This document shows, in pieces, positions 33,449 to 45,813 of a DNA stretch of 64,000 nt. A model generated the notes under the pieces. It was not told the origin of the DNA. It saw nothing but the letters and a program-made list of their open reading frames with translations, and made no database searches. The DNA is from Streptomyces lienomycini. GTDB lineage: Bacteria; Actinomycetota; Actinomycetes; Streptomycetales; Streptomycetaceae. Position 1 is the stretch's first letter, and the number at the start of each line of letters is the position of its first letter. A program made the position numbers and the translations under genes. The stretch is from assembly GCF_027947595.1 (NCBI RefSeq), contig NZ_CP116257.1, positions 1,302,001 through 1,366,000 on the forward strand. Direction: 5' to 3'.

Positions 33449-36400
33449 TCAGGCCTCGAACACCTCACGCACCAGCTGCTCCTGCTCGGCCTGGTGCCGC
33501 TTGGCGGAACCGACGGCCGGGGACGAGCCGTGCGGGCGCGAGATGCGGCGCAGGCGCTCGCCGTGCGGGACGTCCGCGCCGACCGCCAGGTCCAGGTGGT
33601 CGATCAGGTTGAGCGCGATGAACGGCCAGGCACCCTGGTTCGCCGGCTCCTCCTGGGCCCACAGGTACTTCTCGGCGTTCGGGTACTTGGCGATCTCCGC
33701 CTGGAGCTCGGCACCCGGCAGCGGGTACAGGCGCTCGATGCGGATGATGGCCGTGTCCGTCAGACCGCGCTTCTTCCGCTCGGCGTCGAGGTCGTAGTAG
33801 ACCTTGCCGGCGCAGAAGACGACCTTCTTGACCGCCGCCGCGTCGACCGACTCGTCGCCGATGACCGGACGGAACTGGCCCGTCGTGAACTCCTCCGCCT
33901 TCGACGCCGCGGCCTTCAGGCGCAGCATCGACTTCGGGGTGAAGACCACCAGCGGCTTGTGGTGCGGGTTGTGCACCTGCCACCGCAGGAGGTGGAAGTA
34001 GTTCGACGGCAGGGTCGGCATCGCGACCGTCATGTTGTTCTGCGCGCACAGCTGCAGGAACCGCTCCGGACGGGCCGAGGAGTGGTCCGGGCCCTGGCCC
34101 TCGTAGCCGTGCGGCAGCAGCAGCGTGACGCCCGAGGTCTGGTTCCACTTCTGCTCGGCCGACGAGATGAACTCGTCCAGGACCGTCTGGGCGCCGTTGA
34201 CGAAGTCGCCGAACTGCGCCTCCCACATCACCAGCGCGTCCGGGCGGGCCAGCGAGTAGCCGTACTCGAAGCCCATCACCGCGTACTCGGAGAGCAGGGA
34301 GTTGTAGACGTTGTACCGGGACTGGTCCTCGGACAGGTACAGCAGCGGCGTGAACTCGTCGCCCGTCTCACGGTCGATGACGACCGCGTGGCGCTGGCCG
34401 AAGGTGCCGCGCTGCGAGTCCTGGCCCGTCAGGCGGACCGGCACGCCGTCCAGCAGGAGGGAGCCGACGGCGAGGGTCTCGCCCATGCCCCAGTCGATCG
34501 TGCCGTCCTCGACCATGGCCGCACGGCGCTGCAGCTGCGGCAGCAGACGCGGGTGCACGGTGATGTGGTCGGGGATGTTGACCTGGGACTCGGCGATCCG
34601 CTTGACGGTCTCCGCGGTGATCGCGGTGTTCACGGACACCGGGAACTCGGCCTGCGGGTCCGAGGGTTCGGCGGCGGTCGGCTGCGAGACGGCCTCGCGG
34701 ACCTCGGTGAAGACCTTCTCCAGCTGGCCCTGGTAGTCCTGCAGCGCCTGCTCGGCCTCTTCCAGGGTGATGTCGCCGCGACCGATGAGGGACTCGGTGT
34801 ACAGCTTGCGCACCGAGCGCTTCTTGTCGATCAGGTCGTACATCAGCGGCTGGGTGAAGGCCGGGTTGTCGGTCTCGTTGTGGCCGCGGCGGCGGTAGCA
34901 CAGGAGGTCGATCACGACGTCCTTGTTGAACGCCTGGCGGAACTCGAAGGCCAGCCGCGCCACGCGGACGCAGGCCTCCGGGTCGTCGCCGTTCACGTGG
35001 AAGATCGGGGCCTCGATCATGCGGGCCACGTCGGTGGCGTACATGGAGGAGCGCGAGGACTCCGGGGCGGCGGTGAAGCCGACCTGGTTGTTGATGACCA
35101 CGTGGACCGTGCCGCCGGTGCGGTAGCCGCGCAGCTGCGACATGTTCAGGGTCTCGGCCACCACGCCCTGGCCCGCGAAGGCCGCGTCGCCGTGGATCGC
35201 CACGGGCAGGACGGTGAAGTCCGTGCCGCCCTTGTTGATGATGTCCTGCTTGGCGCGGGAGACACCCTCCAGGACCGGGTCGACCGCCTCCAGGTGCGAG
35301 GGGTTGGCGACCAGCGAGACGTTGATCTGCTCGCCGTCCAGGCCGGTGAAGGTGCCCTCGGCGCCCAGGTGGTACTTCACGTCGCCGGAGCCGTGCATCG
35401 ACTTCGGGTCGAGGTTGCCCTCGAACTCGCGGAAGATCTGCGCGTACGACTTGCCGACGACGTTGGCGAGCACGTTCAGCCGGCCGCGGTGGGCCATGCC
35501 GATGACGACCTCGTCCAGGCGGGACTCGGCCGCCGAGTCGATGACCGCGTCCAGCAGCGGGATGACGGACTCGCCGCCCTCCAGGGAGAACCGCTTCTGG
35601 CCGACGTACTTGGTCTGCAGGAAGGTCTCGAAGGCCTCCGCCGCGTTCAGCCGGCGCAGGATGCGCAGCTGCTCCTCGCGCTCCGGCTTGGTGTGCGAGC
35701 GCTCGATGCGGTCCTGGATCCACTTGCGCTGCTTGGGGTCCTGGATGTGCATGAACTCGACGCCGGTGGTGCGGCAGTACGAGTCGCGCAGCACGCCGAG
35801 GATGTCGCGCAGCTTCATCAGGGACTTGCCGGCGAAGCCGCCGACCGCGAACTCGCGCTCCAGGTCCCACAGGGTGAGCCCGTGCTCGGTGATGTCCAGG
35901 TCGGGGTGCTTGCGCTGCTGGTACTCCAGCGGGTCGGTGTCGGCCATGACGTGGCCGCGGACCCGGTAGGAGTGGATCAGCTCGAAGACGCGGGCGGCCT
36001 TGGTGACGTCGTCGTCGTGCGAGGCGTCGATGTCCTTGAGCCAGCGGACCGGCTCGTAGGGGATGCGCAGCGCCTTGAAGATCTCGTCGTAGAAGCCGCT
36101 CTCGCCCAGGAGCAGGTTGGCGACCTGGCGCAGGAACTCGCCGGAGGCGGCGCCCTGGATGACCCGGTGGTCGTAGGTCGACGTGAGCGTCATGACCTTC
36201 GAGATGCCGAGCTTGTTCAGGGTGTCCTGGCTGGTGCCCTGGAACTCCGCCGGGTAGTCCATGGAGCCGACGCCCAGGATGACCGACTGGCCGGGCATCA
36301 GGCGCGGCACGGAGTGGACGGTGCCGAGGCCGCCGGGGTTGGTCAGGGAGACCGTGACGCCGGTGAAGTCGTCCATCGTCAGCTTGTTGTCGCGGGCGCG

Positions 36401-37276
36401 ACGGACGATGTCCTCGTAGGCCTGCCAGAACTCGAAGAAGTTCAGCGTCTCGGCCTTCTTGATCGCCGCGACGACCAGCTGGCGGTCGCCGTTGGGCTTG
36501 ACCAGGTCGATGGCGAGGCCGAGGTTGATGTGGGCCGGCTTGACCAGGGTCGGCTTGCCGTCCTTCTCACCGAAGGAGTGGTTCATCGCCGGCATGGCCT
36601 TGATGGCCTGCACCATCGCGTAGCCGATCAGGTGCGTGAAGGAGATCTTCCCGCCCCGGGCGCGCTTGAGGTGGTTGTTGATGACGATGCGGTTGTCGAA
36701 CAGCAGCTTCACCGGGACCGCGCGCACGGACGTGGCCGTGGGCAGCTCCAGCGAGGCGTTCATGTTCTTCGCGACCGCGGCGGCCGGGCCGCGCAGGGTC
36801 ACCAGCTCGGGGCCCTCGGGCGCGGCGGCGTCCTTGGCGGGCGCGGCGGCCTTCGCCTGCGGCTTGGCGGCCGGCTTGGCCGGCGCGGCGGCGGGCTTCG
36901 CGGCCGGGGCGGCCGGAGCCGCCGGGGCGGCGGCGGGCTGCGCGGCCGGCTTGGCGGGGGCGGACGCCGGGGCGGCGGCCTGCGGCTGGGCCGGGGCGGC
37001 AGCCTGCGCCTGCGGGGCGGGGGCGGCCTGCGGCGTGCTGCCGGAGTCCGTGGCCGTGGCACCGGCGGCCTGGGCCGCGGGTGCGCCTGGCTTGTAGTCG
37101 GCGAAGAAGTCCCACCAGGCTCGGTCCACGGAGTTCGGGTCCTGGAGGTACTGCTGATAGATCTCGTCGACGAGCCACTCATTGGCACCGAACGCGGCCG
37201 CGGGGTTCTTTCCCGCGGTGCCCGCTTGGTCGGTGTCGGTCGAGATGCTCGAGTTACTGGGGGACTGTGGCGACAC
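33449..37276 (-). CDS. kgd: Hybrid 2-oxoglutarate dehydrogenase E1-E2 (Kgd/OdhA type)
   Basis: 1275 residues from GTG at 37276; GTG at 37303 would add nine. Order: an N-terminal E1 helix ([20 protein letters not shown]), an Ala/Pro-rich linker of about 90 residues, an E2 acyltransferase catalytic domain ending in [14 protein letters not shown] near residue 370, then a full thiamin-diphosphate E1 ([41 protein letters not shown]) to the C-terminus. There is no lipoyl domain, as in mycobacterial Kgd and corynebacterial OdhA, which borrow the lipoylated E2 of pyruvate dehydrogenase. It oxidises 2-oxoglutarate in the TCA cycle; relatives are inhibited by the FHA protein GarA/OdhI. Confidence 0.95.
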   Translation of the reverse strand: MSPQSPSNSSISTDTDQAGTAGKNPAAAFGANEWLVDEIYQQYLQDPNSVDRAWWDFFADYKPGAPAAQAAGATATDSGSTPQAAPAPQAQAAAPAQPQAAAPASAPAKPAAQPAAAPAAPAAPAAKPAAAPAKPAAKPQAKAAAPAKDAAAPEGPELVTLRGPAAAVAKNMNASLELPTATSVRAVPVKLLFDNRIVINNHLKRARGGKISFTHLIGYAMVQAIKAMPAMNHSFGEKDGKPTLVKPAHINLGLAIDLVKPNGDRQLVVAAIKKAETLNFFEFWQAYEDIVRRARDNKLTMDDFTGVTVSLTNPGGLGTVHSVPRLMPGQSVILGVGSMDYPAEFQGTSQDTLNKLGISKVMTLTSTYDHRVIQGAASGEFLRQVANLLLGESGFYDEIFKALRIPYEPVRWLKDIDASHDDDVTKAARVFELIHSYRVRGHVMADTDPLEYQQRKHPDLDITEHGLTLWDLEREFAVGGFAGKSLMKLRDILGVLRDSYCRTTGVEFMHIQDPKQRKWIQDRIERSHTKPEREEQLRILRRLNAAEAFETFLQTKYVGQKRFSLEGGESVIPLLDAVIDSAAESRLDEVVIGMAHRGRLNVLANVVGKSYAQIFREFEGNLDPKSMHGSGDVKYHLGAEGTFTGLDGEQINVSLVANPSHLEAVDPVLEGVSRAKQDIINKGGTDFTVLPVAIHGDAAFAGQGVVAETLNMSQLRGYRTGGTVHVVINNQVGFTAAPESSRSSMYATDVARMIEAPIFHVNGDDPEACVRVARLAFEFRQAFNKDVVIDLLCYRRRGHNETDNPAFTQPLMYDLIDKKRSVRKLYTESLIGRGDITLEEAEQALQDYQGQLEKVFTEVREAVSQPTAAEPSDPQAEFPVSVNTAITAETVKRIAESQVNIPDHITVHPRLLPQLQRRAAMVEDGTIDWGMGETLAVGSLLLDGVPVRLTGQDSQRGTFGQRHAVVIDRETGDEFTPLLYLSEDQSRYNVYNSLLSEYAVMGFEYGYSLARPDALVMWEAQFGDFVNGAQTVLDEFISSAEQKWNQTSGVTLLLPHGYEGQGPDHSSARPERFLQLCAQNNMTVAMPTLPSNYFHLLRWQVHNPHHKPLVVFTPKSMLRLKAAASKAEEFTTGQFRPVIGDESVDAAAVKKVVFCAGKVYYDLDAERKKRGLTDTAIIRIERLYPLPGAELQAEIAKYPNAEKYLWAQEEPANQGAWPFIALNLIDHLDLAVGADVPHGERLRRISRPHGSSPAVGSAKRHQAEQEQLVREVFEA

Positions 37277-37557
37277 GGCGAGAACCGCCCTCTTCCGCTT
37301 CACAAGGATGGTGGACAGCGGGAATCAAGGCTACGCCTACCGGGCCCCGAAGGTCAGGCCGGGCCCGTTCAACGTCGCGCAAGTCACATCGCGGACCGCG
37401 TTTCGGCGCTGGAAATGGCGGGAAACAAGCGAGGTTCTGCTGCGTGAGGGATCGGGAGACCGCGACCCGGCGCCTCGACGGCGCGGGTTCGTGCCTGATC
37501 ACACGTGTCCGCCAGCGCGGATGCAGTGGATCTTGGTGCTCCGCTTCGAACCCTACG

Positions 37558-38682
37558 TCAACCGGTCGTAGACGGAAGGCCCGGAAGAGTGATGAGAATC
37601 CGGCAGCCCCGCTCGGATTCGGCCACCCCGATCCGGCCGCCGTGCAGATCCACCGCCCAGCGTGCGATCGCGAGGCCGAGACCGGTGCCGCCGTCGCTGC
37701 CGGGACCGTGCGGCCGCGACACCGAACCCCGGTTGAACCGCTCGAACACCCGTCGCCACTCCGAGCGCGGAATGCCGGGGCCCTCGTCGAGAACCTCCAG
37801 CTCCAGGGACTCGGGCAGCTCCCCGCGCCGCGCCCGGACCGTCACGCGGCCGTGCGGCGGGCTGTGCTTGACGGCGTTGTCGATGAGGTTGGAGACGACC
37901 TGGTGGATGCGCTCGGGGTCGGCGTGCGCGGTCAGCTCGGGCGGGAAGACGTCCAGGGCCAGGTGCACGTCGGTGCGGGTGTGGCTGCCGGAGCCGGAGG
38001 CGATGCCCGCGCGTGCCGAGGCGACCATGTTGGCCTCCTTCAGCACGCCCGACAGATACGGCCACACCTCGAAGCGCCGCTTGCGCAGCGGTATGACGCC
38101 GTTGTCCAGGCGGGAGAGGTCGAGGAGCGTCTCCACCAGCCGGCCGAGCCGCTCGGTCTGCCCGAGCGCCGTGCGCATGGTCTCCGGGTCGGCCTCGGTG
38201 ACGCCGTCGACGATGTTCTCCAGCACCGCGCGCAGGCCCGCGATCGGGGTGCGCAGCTCGTGCGAGACGTTCGCCACCAGCTCCTTGCGCTGGAGGTCCT
38301 GCGCCTCCAGGTCGTCGGCCATGCGGTTGATGGTGACGGCCAGGTCGCCCAGCTCGTCGCGGCGGTTCTCCCGCACCCGGCGCGTGTAGTCGCCGTGCGA
38401 GATGGACCGGGCGACGGCGTTCATCTCGTCCAGCGGCGCGGTCAGCGAGTGCGCCACGAACTGGGTGATCAGCAACGTGGCGATCATGGAGAACACCGTG
38501 ATGAAGCGCAGCTCCGTCTTGGTGTGCACCGCTATCACCGACAGGCCGGTGGTGATCAGCACCGACGTGACGACCAGCGCGCCCAGCTTGGTCTTGATCG
38601 AGAACGGGCGTACGCCGCCCCAGGGATCCCCGGTGTTCCGAGGGCCGGGGCTCCTCCGTGCGGCCTCCCGTCCTCGGCTCAT
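37558..38682 (-). CDS. Sensor histidine kinase, HAMP type
   Basis: 374 residues from ATG at 38682, overlapping the regulator stop as ATGA. Two adjacent membrane helices (about 33-52 and 58-78) leave almost no extracellular loop. A HAMP domain follows (81-132), then HisKA with ELVANVSHELRTPIAG and His141, and the HATPase with NLIDNAVKHSPPHG, DEGPGIP and GGTGLGLAIARW. With so little outside domain it probably senses membrane state or an intracellular signal. Encoded with the following response regulator. Confidence 0.9.
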   Translation of the reverse strand: MSRGREAARRSPGPRNTGDPWGGVRPFSIKTKLGALVVTSVLITTGLSVIAVHTKTELRFITVFSMIATLLITQFVAHSLTAPLDEMNAVARSISHGDYTRRVRENRRDELGDLAVTINRMADDLEAQDLQRKELVANVSHELRTPIAGLRAVLENIVDGVTEADPETMRTALGQTERLGRLVETLLDLSRLDNGVIPLRKRRFEVWPYLSGVLKEANMVASARAGIASGSGSHTRTDVHLALDVFPPELTAHADPERIHQVVSNLIDNAVKHSPPHGRVTVRARRGELPESLELEVLDEGPGIPRSEWRRVFERFNRGSVSRPHGPGSDGGTGLGLAIARWAVDLHGGRIGVAESERGCRILITLPGLPSTTG

Positions 38683-39413
38683 GGCGTCGGCGTCTCCAGG
38701 GCGTAGCCCACGCCGTGCACGGTGCGGATGCGCTCGGCGCCGATCTTGCGGCGCAGCGCCTTGATGTGGCTGTCGACGGTGCGGGTGCCCGAGGCGTCCG
38801 CCCAGTCCCACACCTCGGCGAGCAGCTGCTCACGGGAGAGCACCGCGCGCGGGGTGTTCGCCAGGCAGACCAGCAGGTCGAACTCGGTGGGCGTGAGGTG
38901 GACGTCCTCGCTGCGCACCCGCACCCGGCGCTGCGCGTGGTCGATCTCCAGCTCACCCAGGCGCAGGATGCCGCTGCGCGGCGTCGAGGCGGCCACCACG
39001 GCCCGCTCCACCCGCCGCAGCAGCACGTGCACGCGCGCGGCCAGCTCGCGCATCGAGAACGGCTTGGTCATGTAGTCGTCGGCGCCGACGCCGAGACCGA
39101 CCAGCATGTCCGTCTCGTCGTCGCGCGCGGTGAGCATCATCACCGGCACCGGCCGCTGGGCCTGCACGCGCCGGCAGACCTCCAGACCGTCGAAGCCCGG
39201 CAGCATGATGTCGAGGATCAGCAGGTCGGGCTGCCAGGCCTCGGCCGTGTCGACGGCGGACGGACCGTCCCCCGCCGTTTGCACCAGGAACCCTTCGGCG
39301 CGCAGGCGGGTGGCGATGGCGTCCACGATCGTCTGATCGTCCTCGACCACCAGCACCCGACGCTGCGCGCCCTGGGTGGCCGTGTTGTTGTGGGAGGTCT
39401 GTGTCTGCTCCAT
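38679..39413 (-). CDS. OmpR-type response regulator
   Basis: 244 residues. Receiver domain 18-130 with acidic pocket VEDD, phosphoacceptor Asp68 in LLILDIMLPG and Lys117 in MTKPFS. A winged-helix output domain follows (LTPTEFDLLVCLANTPRAVLSREQLL, ending VDSHIKALRRKIGAERIRTV). The upstream gene of a two-gene operon with the HAMP kinase. Target genes are not evident. Confidence 0.92.
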   Translation of the reverse strand: MEQTQTSHNNTATQGAQRRVLVVEDDQTIVDAIATRLRAEGFLVQTAGDGPSAVDTAEAWQPDLLILDIMLPGFDGLEVCRRVQAQRPVPVMMLTARDDETDMLVGLGVGADDYMTKPFSMRELAARVHVLLRRVERAVVAASTPRSGILRLGELEIDHAQRRVRVRSEDVHLTPTEFDLLVCLANTPRAVLSREQLLAEVWDWADASGTRTVDSHIKALRRKIGAERIRTVHGVGYALETPTP

Positions 39414-39526
39414 CGCCCGCCCCTGAGGTGTGCTTTCCGGAATCCGTGGGGTGATCCCATGACTGCGCTCGACGCTTGAATGATCCGCGTCAGGGCAGCA
39501 GCGTACGGGGAGTCACCGCGCCTTTG

Positions 39527-40225
39527 CTATCCAGGCCCGACGCCGATGTGCACGACGTCCGGAACGCCCCGGGCAACGGGGATCTCTTCGGTACGCACCT
39601 GTTGGAATCCGGCATTACGCAAGGTTTCTTCGAATTCCGGAGAGGGCTGCGCGGACCATACGGCAAGCACCCCGCCGGGCCTCAACAGCCGCGCGCAGCC
39701 CGCCAGTCCGGACGGCGCGTAGAGCCCGTCGTTGCCCTCGGTGACGGTCCAGCCGGGGCCGTTGTCGATGTCGAGGCACAGGGCGTCGTACGTGTCGGAT
39801 GTCTCATTGACGTACGCGACCAGGTCCGCCTCGACGATCTCCGTGCGGGGGTCGGCGAGGGCCTCGGCGGAGAGCGGGGCCAGCGGCCCGTCGCGGTGCC
39901 AGTCGATGATCGCGCCCTCGCGTTCGACGACCGCGATCCGGCCCCAGCGGGGGTCCGCGGCCGCGTGGACGAGGGAGAAGCCGACGCCGAGTCCGCCGAT
40001 GAGCAGGCGCGGCGCGGTCCGCCCGCCGGCCGTGGACAGCGCGTCGGCCGCCGCGTCGACCAGGCGGCGTTCGGAGCGTCCGTCGGAGGTGTCCATCAGG
40101 AAGCAGCCGTTCGCGATGATCTGCAGCAACGTCCCGTGCCGGCGCAGGACCACCTCGCCGTACGGACCGTCGCGGCGGTCCAGCACCTCGGGGATGTCGG
40201 CCAAGGGGTGGGAAGTGAGGGACAT
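39527..40225 (-). CDS. Spermidine-synthase-like methyltransferase-fold protein
   Basis: 232 residues from ATG at 40225. It resembles the SpeE/polyamine synthase fold: APRLLIGGLGVGFSLVHA is the nucleotide loop, IAVVEREGAIIDWH the acidic ribose contact, and YDALCLDIDNGPGW the substrate loop. The N-terminal beta domain is short compared with SpeE (about 290 residues), so it may not make spermidine. Single gene, convergent with none, divergent from lon. Confidence 0.78.
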   Translation of the reverse strand: MSLTSHPLADIPEVLDRRDGPYGEVVLRRHGTLLQIIANGCFLMDTSDGRSERRLVDAAADALSTAGGRTAPRLLIGGLGVGFSLVHAAADPRWGRIAVVEREGAIIDWHRDGPLAPLSAEALADPRTEIVEADLVAYVNETSDTYDALCLDIDNGPGWTVTEGNDGLYAPSGLAGCARLLRPGGVLAVWSAQPSPEFEETLRNAGFQQVRTEEIPVARGVPDVVHIGVGPG

Positions 40226-40336
40226 CGGCCCATCCTGGCACCCGCCCCGCGCAGGAATGCCGGTCGGTCCGGGGGCGCTGTGCACAGGAGGGCCGCCGCT
40301 TGCCCGCGAGGTGCCGAGGCGCGGCCCCGCGCTTGA

Positions 40337-40351
40337 TCGCTCAGAGCGAAC
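40337..40351. promoter_or_regulatory. ClgR-type operator upstream of lon
   Basis: On the minus strand GTTCGCTCTGAGCGA fits the ClgR motif GTTCGC-N5-GCG. It is about 75 bases before the lon ATG. lon is a reported ClgR target in S. lividans. Confidence 0.65.
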
Positions 40352-40425
40352 AGCTGGTGGGGAACAATCAGAGGCTCCCTTTCATTGAGTCGATGTAACT
40401 CAACTTGACTGCCGAAGGGGAGATC

Positions 40426-42849
<2,424 letters not shown>

Positions 42850-42870
42850 CGGACGCGCACCGGATGAGGT

Positions 42871-42905
42871 GAAGGCCCGGGTCCCGTGAGGGTTCCCGGG
42901 CCTTC
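42871..42905. terminator. bidirectional terminator between lon and the lysozyme gene
   Basis: GAAGGCCCGGG (42871-42881) and CCCGGGCCTTC (42895-42905), 11 perfect pairs, between convergent stops. Confidence 0.8.
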
Positions 42906-42917
42906 GCCCGTGCCGTT

Positions 42918-42968
42918 GGCGCCGGTCAGCCGCTGGCGCCCGTCAGCCCGTGGCGCCGGTCAGCCGTT
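42918..42968. repeat. three 17-bp tandem repeats over the lysozyme stop codon
   Basis: Units at 42918-42934, 42935-42951 and 42952-42968 share GGCGCC(G/C)GTCAGCC with small changes. On the minus strand each carries TGA; because 17 is not a multiple of three, the three stops fall in all three frames. Confidence 0.88.
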
Positions 42969-43787
42969 GGCGAGCGCCTGGACGCGGTCCAGCGCGCCGT
43001 TGAACTTGTTGTGGTCGCCCACCGTCGGACCGGACGACGTGTACTGCCACATCGTGTAGTAGCCCCAGCCGGCCGGCAGCGTGCCCACCGTCGAGGCGTA
43101 CCGGGCCACCCACAGCGGGTTGTTCGCGGCGAAGCCGCCGTAGTTGCCGGTGCACTGGGTCCACCAGCTGGTCGCCGTGTAGATCACGGCGTCCCGGCCG
43201 GTGCGGGCCTTGTACGTGTTCAGGAAGTCGCGGACCCAGGTGACCATCTGGCTCTGCGTCTTGCCGTAGCAGGTGGCCCCGTACGGGTTCCACTCGATGT
43301 CGAGCGCGCCCGGCAGCGTCTTCCCGTCCTTGGACCAGCCGCCGCCGTGGTCGACGAAGTAGTTGGCCTGGGTGGCGCCGCTCGTCGTGTCCGGGGTGGC
43401 GAAGTGGTACGAGCCGCGGATCATGCCGACGTTGTAGGAGCCGTTGTACTGCTGGGCGAAGTAGGGGTTGGTGTAGTAGGTCCCCTCGGTGGCCTTGGCG
43501 TAGGCCCACCTGACGCCGCTGTTCCACAGGGTCGACCAGGCGACGTTGCCCTGGTGGCTGGAGACGTCCACGCCCTCGGTCTGGGCCGCGCGGCCCGGTA
43601 CCGGGGTGCCGTGCTCGCCGTCGTGGGCCGCGACGCCCATGCCCATGTGGGCGGAGCCGCGCGGCGGGACGTCGGCGGACGACGAGGCGTGCGCCGGAAG
43701 AGTGAAGACGAGGGAGAGCGCGGCGAGCAGGGTCCCGGCGACGGCGAAGCGCCGTCCACGGGCCGATCCGGGTCTGTGCACGAGCAT
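42960..43787 (-). CDS. Secreted GH25 lysozyme (N,O-diacetylmuramidase type)
   Basis: 275 residues from ATG at 43787, six bases after GGAGG. The signal peptide has an Arg-rich n-region (GSARGRRFAV), a hydrophobic core and a cut after AHA near residue 37. The GH25 catalytic domain opens with EGVDVSSHQGNVAW and contains WAYAKATEGTYYTNPYF, PGALDIEWNPYG (catalytic Asp/Glu) and YTMWQYTSSG near the end. It resembles the cellosyl-type muramidases of Streptomyces that cut the cell-wall glycan. The mature N-terminus has a short His/Gly-rich linker. Confidence 0.93.
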   Translation of the reverse strand: MLVHRPGSARGRRFAVAGTLLAALSLVFTLPAHASSSADVPPRGSAHMGMGVAAHDGEHGTPVPGRAAQTEGVDVSSHQGNVAWSTLWNSGVRWAYAKATEGTYYTNPYFAQQYNGSYNVGMIRGSYHFATPDTTSGATQANYFVDHGGGWSKDGKTLPGALDIEWNPYGATCYGKTQSQMVTWVRDFLNTYKARTGRDAVIYTATSWWTQCTGNYGGFAANNPLWVARYASTVGTLPAGWGYYTMWQYTSSGPTVGDHNKFNGALDRVQALANG

Positions 43788-44026
43788 GACGTGCCTCCGA
43801 TGGCTCGGTGGTGGCTCGGTGGGGGATGCGCGAGTGGGGAGAACCCATGAGTGGCGTGAGCATGCCACCAGCGGGTCCGGTGAAGACGCTACGCACGTAG
43901 AACGGGGGTGGGAAGAGGGACCGGCAGCCGCCGTTGGTCTAAGCCTGCGAAATACTTGCCAAGCTGCGGTGATGGCGGCCCGTGGCGGAAACTTTCAGGA
44001 CCGGGAAAATCGAGGCAGGGGCTGAC

Positions 44027-44521
44027 GTGCACGAAGACGGGAACGACGGCGGTCGCGGAGTTGAATCCCACCTGTCCGGCAGTGGTGTGAACCAACCGGA
44101 GTTCCTGGCACTGGAACGCGAGTTGACGGTCCTGCTGCGACGGGCGCGGGCCAACCAGGGCGAGATGGCCCGGGAGGTCCACCCCGACCTGGAGTCCTCC
44201 GCGTACGGCCTGCTCGTCCGGCTCGGCGAGTGCGGCGGGCAGCGCGCCACGGACCTGGCCGGCTTCATCGGCGTCGGCAAGGCGACGATGTCCCGCCAGC
44301 TGCGCGCCCTGGAGGAACTCGGGCTCGTCGCCCGCGAACCCGATCCCGCCGACGGCCGGGCCTGGCTGGTCACCCTCACCCCCGAGGGCCAGGAGCGCGT
44401 GGGCAGGGTCCGGGAGGCCCGCCGCGCCCGGTACGCCCGCAGGCTCGCCGACTGGAACCCGCGCGAGGTGACCGAACTGGCCCGGCTGCTGCACGAACTC
44501 AACCGGGGCATGGAGCGGTAG
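44027..44521 (+). CDS. MarR-family transcriptional regulator
   Basis: 164 residues from GTG at 44027; upstream in-frame starts exist and the choice is uncertain. Winged helix: LESSAYGLLVRLGECG, QRATDLAGFIGVGKATMSRQLRALEELGLV and the wing DPADGRAWLVTLTPEG. Dimerisation helices flank it. The neighbours are the divergent lysozyme gene and a convergent PP2C-like gene; its ligand and targets are unknown. Confidence 0.82.
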   Translation: MHEDGNDGGRGVESHLSGSGVNQPEFLALERELTVLLRRARANQGEMAREVHPDLESSAYGLLVRLGECGGQRATDLAGFIGVGKATMSRQLRALEELGLVAREPDPADGRAWLVTLTPEGQERVGRVREARRARYARRLADWNPREVTELARLLHELNRGMER

Positions 44522-44578
44522 CGCCGGGCCGGCCGTCGCCCGGCCGAGCCCGGACCCGCCCCTGCGACGCGGCCCCTC

Positions 44579-45370
44579 TCACAACTGCGCGTACACCACC
44601 GTCGCGTCGTCGTGCGTCTTGCCGCGGCCGAGGAACGTCCGGTCGCCCGCCGCGTCCACGCGCTCCAGCTCCCGCACCCGGTCCACCAGACCCCGGGCGC
44701 CCTGCTTGCGTACCAGCGCCAGGCACTGCGCCCAGTCGCCCTCCCCGAACTTCTCCACCCACCGTGCGGCCCCGTCCGTCAACGCGGCCAGCGTCCGCAC
44801 CCCGTCGCGCGGCAGCACCCCCGTCACGGCACGTGCCGCCACCGCGGGATCGGCCGCGGCCGTGAAGAAGCCGCCCTCCCTGTTGCGCAGGTTCGCGTCC
44901 ACCAGCGCCTCCGAGGCGAGGGCCGCACGGGGCAGCCGGGCCAGCCGGTCGTCCAGGACCGCCGAGACCGTGCCGTCCGGGGCCTCCACCAGCAGGGCCG
45001 AGTCGGACAGCACCAGGTACTCGACCGAGGCCGGGGACCAGCGGGCGAGGACCACGGTTGCCTGCGGCGTGCGCGGGTGAGAAAGGTCACAGGTTTCGGC
45101 GTGCGCCGCCGAGGTACGAGCGATGGCGCGGGACAGGGCCTCGGCGAGGGGAAGATCCGGGAGTGAAACGGTCAGTTCGGTCAGTGCGCCGCCGAGGCGC
45201 GCGGTGAACCACGGCACGGAATGCAGACAGCCCGACGCGGTCCGTGGCGGCGTCACACCGTCCAGCACGACGAGTGAACCGCCCTGTCCCGAGGCCGGTA
45301 GCCCGACGCTCGCGAAGTCCTCGTTGGGGTGGTCGGCCAGACCGGGTTCCGAGACAAGTTCCGTGCGCAT
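44579..45370 (-). CDS. PP2C-like phosphatase-fold protein
   Basis: 263 residues from ATG at 45370, no Shine-Dalgarno. Remnants of the PPM fold are visible: LADHPNEDFASVG, GGSLVVLDGVTPP (metal Asp), LAALTDGAARWVE, and the terminal THDDATVVYAQL with the last metal Asp. The set suggests a bacterial PP2C of reduced length and possibly reduced activity, as motif spacing is loose. It lies upstream of and divergent from the conservon. Confidence 0.7.
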   Translation of the reverse strand: MRTELVSEPGLADHPNEDFASVGLPASGQGGSLVVLDGVTPPRTASGCLHSVPWFTARLGGALTELTVSLPDLPLAEALSRAIARTSAAHAETCDLSHPRTPQATVVLARWSPASVEYLVLSDSALLVEAPDGTVSAVLDDRLARLPRAALASEALVDANLRNREGGFFTAAADPAVAARAVTGVLPRDGVRTLAALTDGAARWVEKFGEGDWAQCLALVRKQGARGLVDRVRELERVDAAGDRTFLGRGKTHDDATVVYAQL

Positions 45371-45813
45371 CCGGCCAGTCTGCACGACCCCTTCACAGGG
45401 TCCGCAAAAGATCGGCGACTTCCCCGCAATCAACGCAGCAGCGCAGGTCAGGCGCCGGATTTGGGAGGAGATTCCGTGCTCCGGCTACGCGTGGCGGCAC
45501 ATAGTGCCACCGCCTGTCGCGGACGTCCAACCGGCACGCCGCGCGACCACCCCGTACGAGCCGTCGGAACTTGCTCCCCAACTCCCGTCCGGGGTTCACT
45601 CCTTCGGGTGGCGGGTCGGATGATGCGCGCTCACCACCCACCGGCACTGGGAGGGTCGGGAACCGGTGGGGGGCATGTCCCGCTCACGCGGTCTCCCCGC
45701 CCGACGCGCTGCCGGCGGCCGGGAAACGGCCCAGAGCCCGGCGGAGTGCGCACGCGCCCCCGACCGGCCAGTTGACGGAGCGCCACCCGGTCCCACGGGT
45801 ACACGAGTCAGGA
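45371..45813. other. PP2C-conservon divergent intergenic region
   Basis: 443 bases. The only structure I see is CCACCGG (45638-45644) with CCGGTGG (45663-45669). Some frames run open through it upstream of cvnA, but they lack Streptomyces codon bias and family features. Confidence 0.5.

Noticed and set aside
33392..37447. A 1351-codon open frame on the plus strand opposite kgd
   Set aside because: It is the antisense shadow of a long GC-rich gene; the product is low-complexity (Val/Leu/Asp/Arg/His-rich) without domains, while the minus strand encodes a clear 2-oxoglutarate dehydrogenase.
43932..43947. CGTTGGTCTAAGCCTG before the MarR gene as a dre site
   Set aside because: Half a DasR box without a matching second arm.
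45329..45775. A 148-codon frame in the conservon upstream region
   Set aside because: Arg/Pro/Gly-rich product without codon bias, domain or ribosome site.
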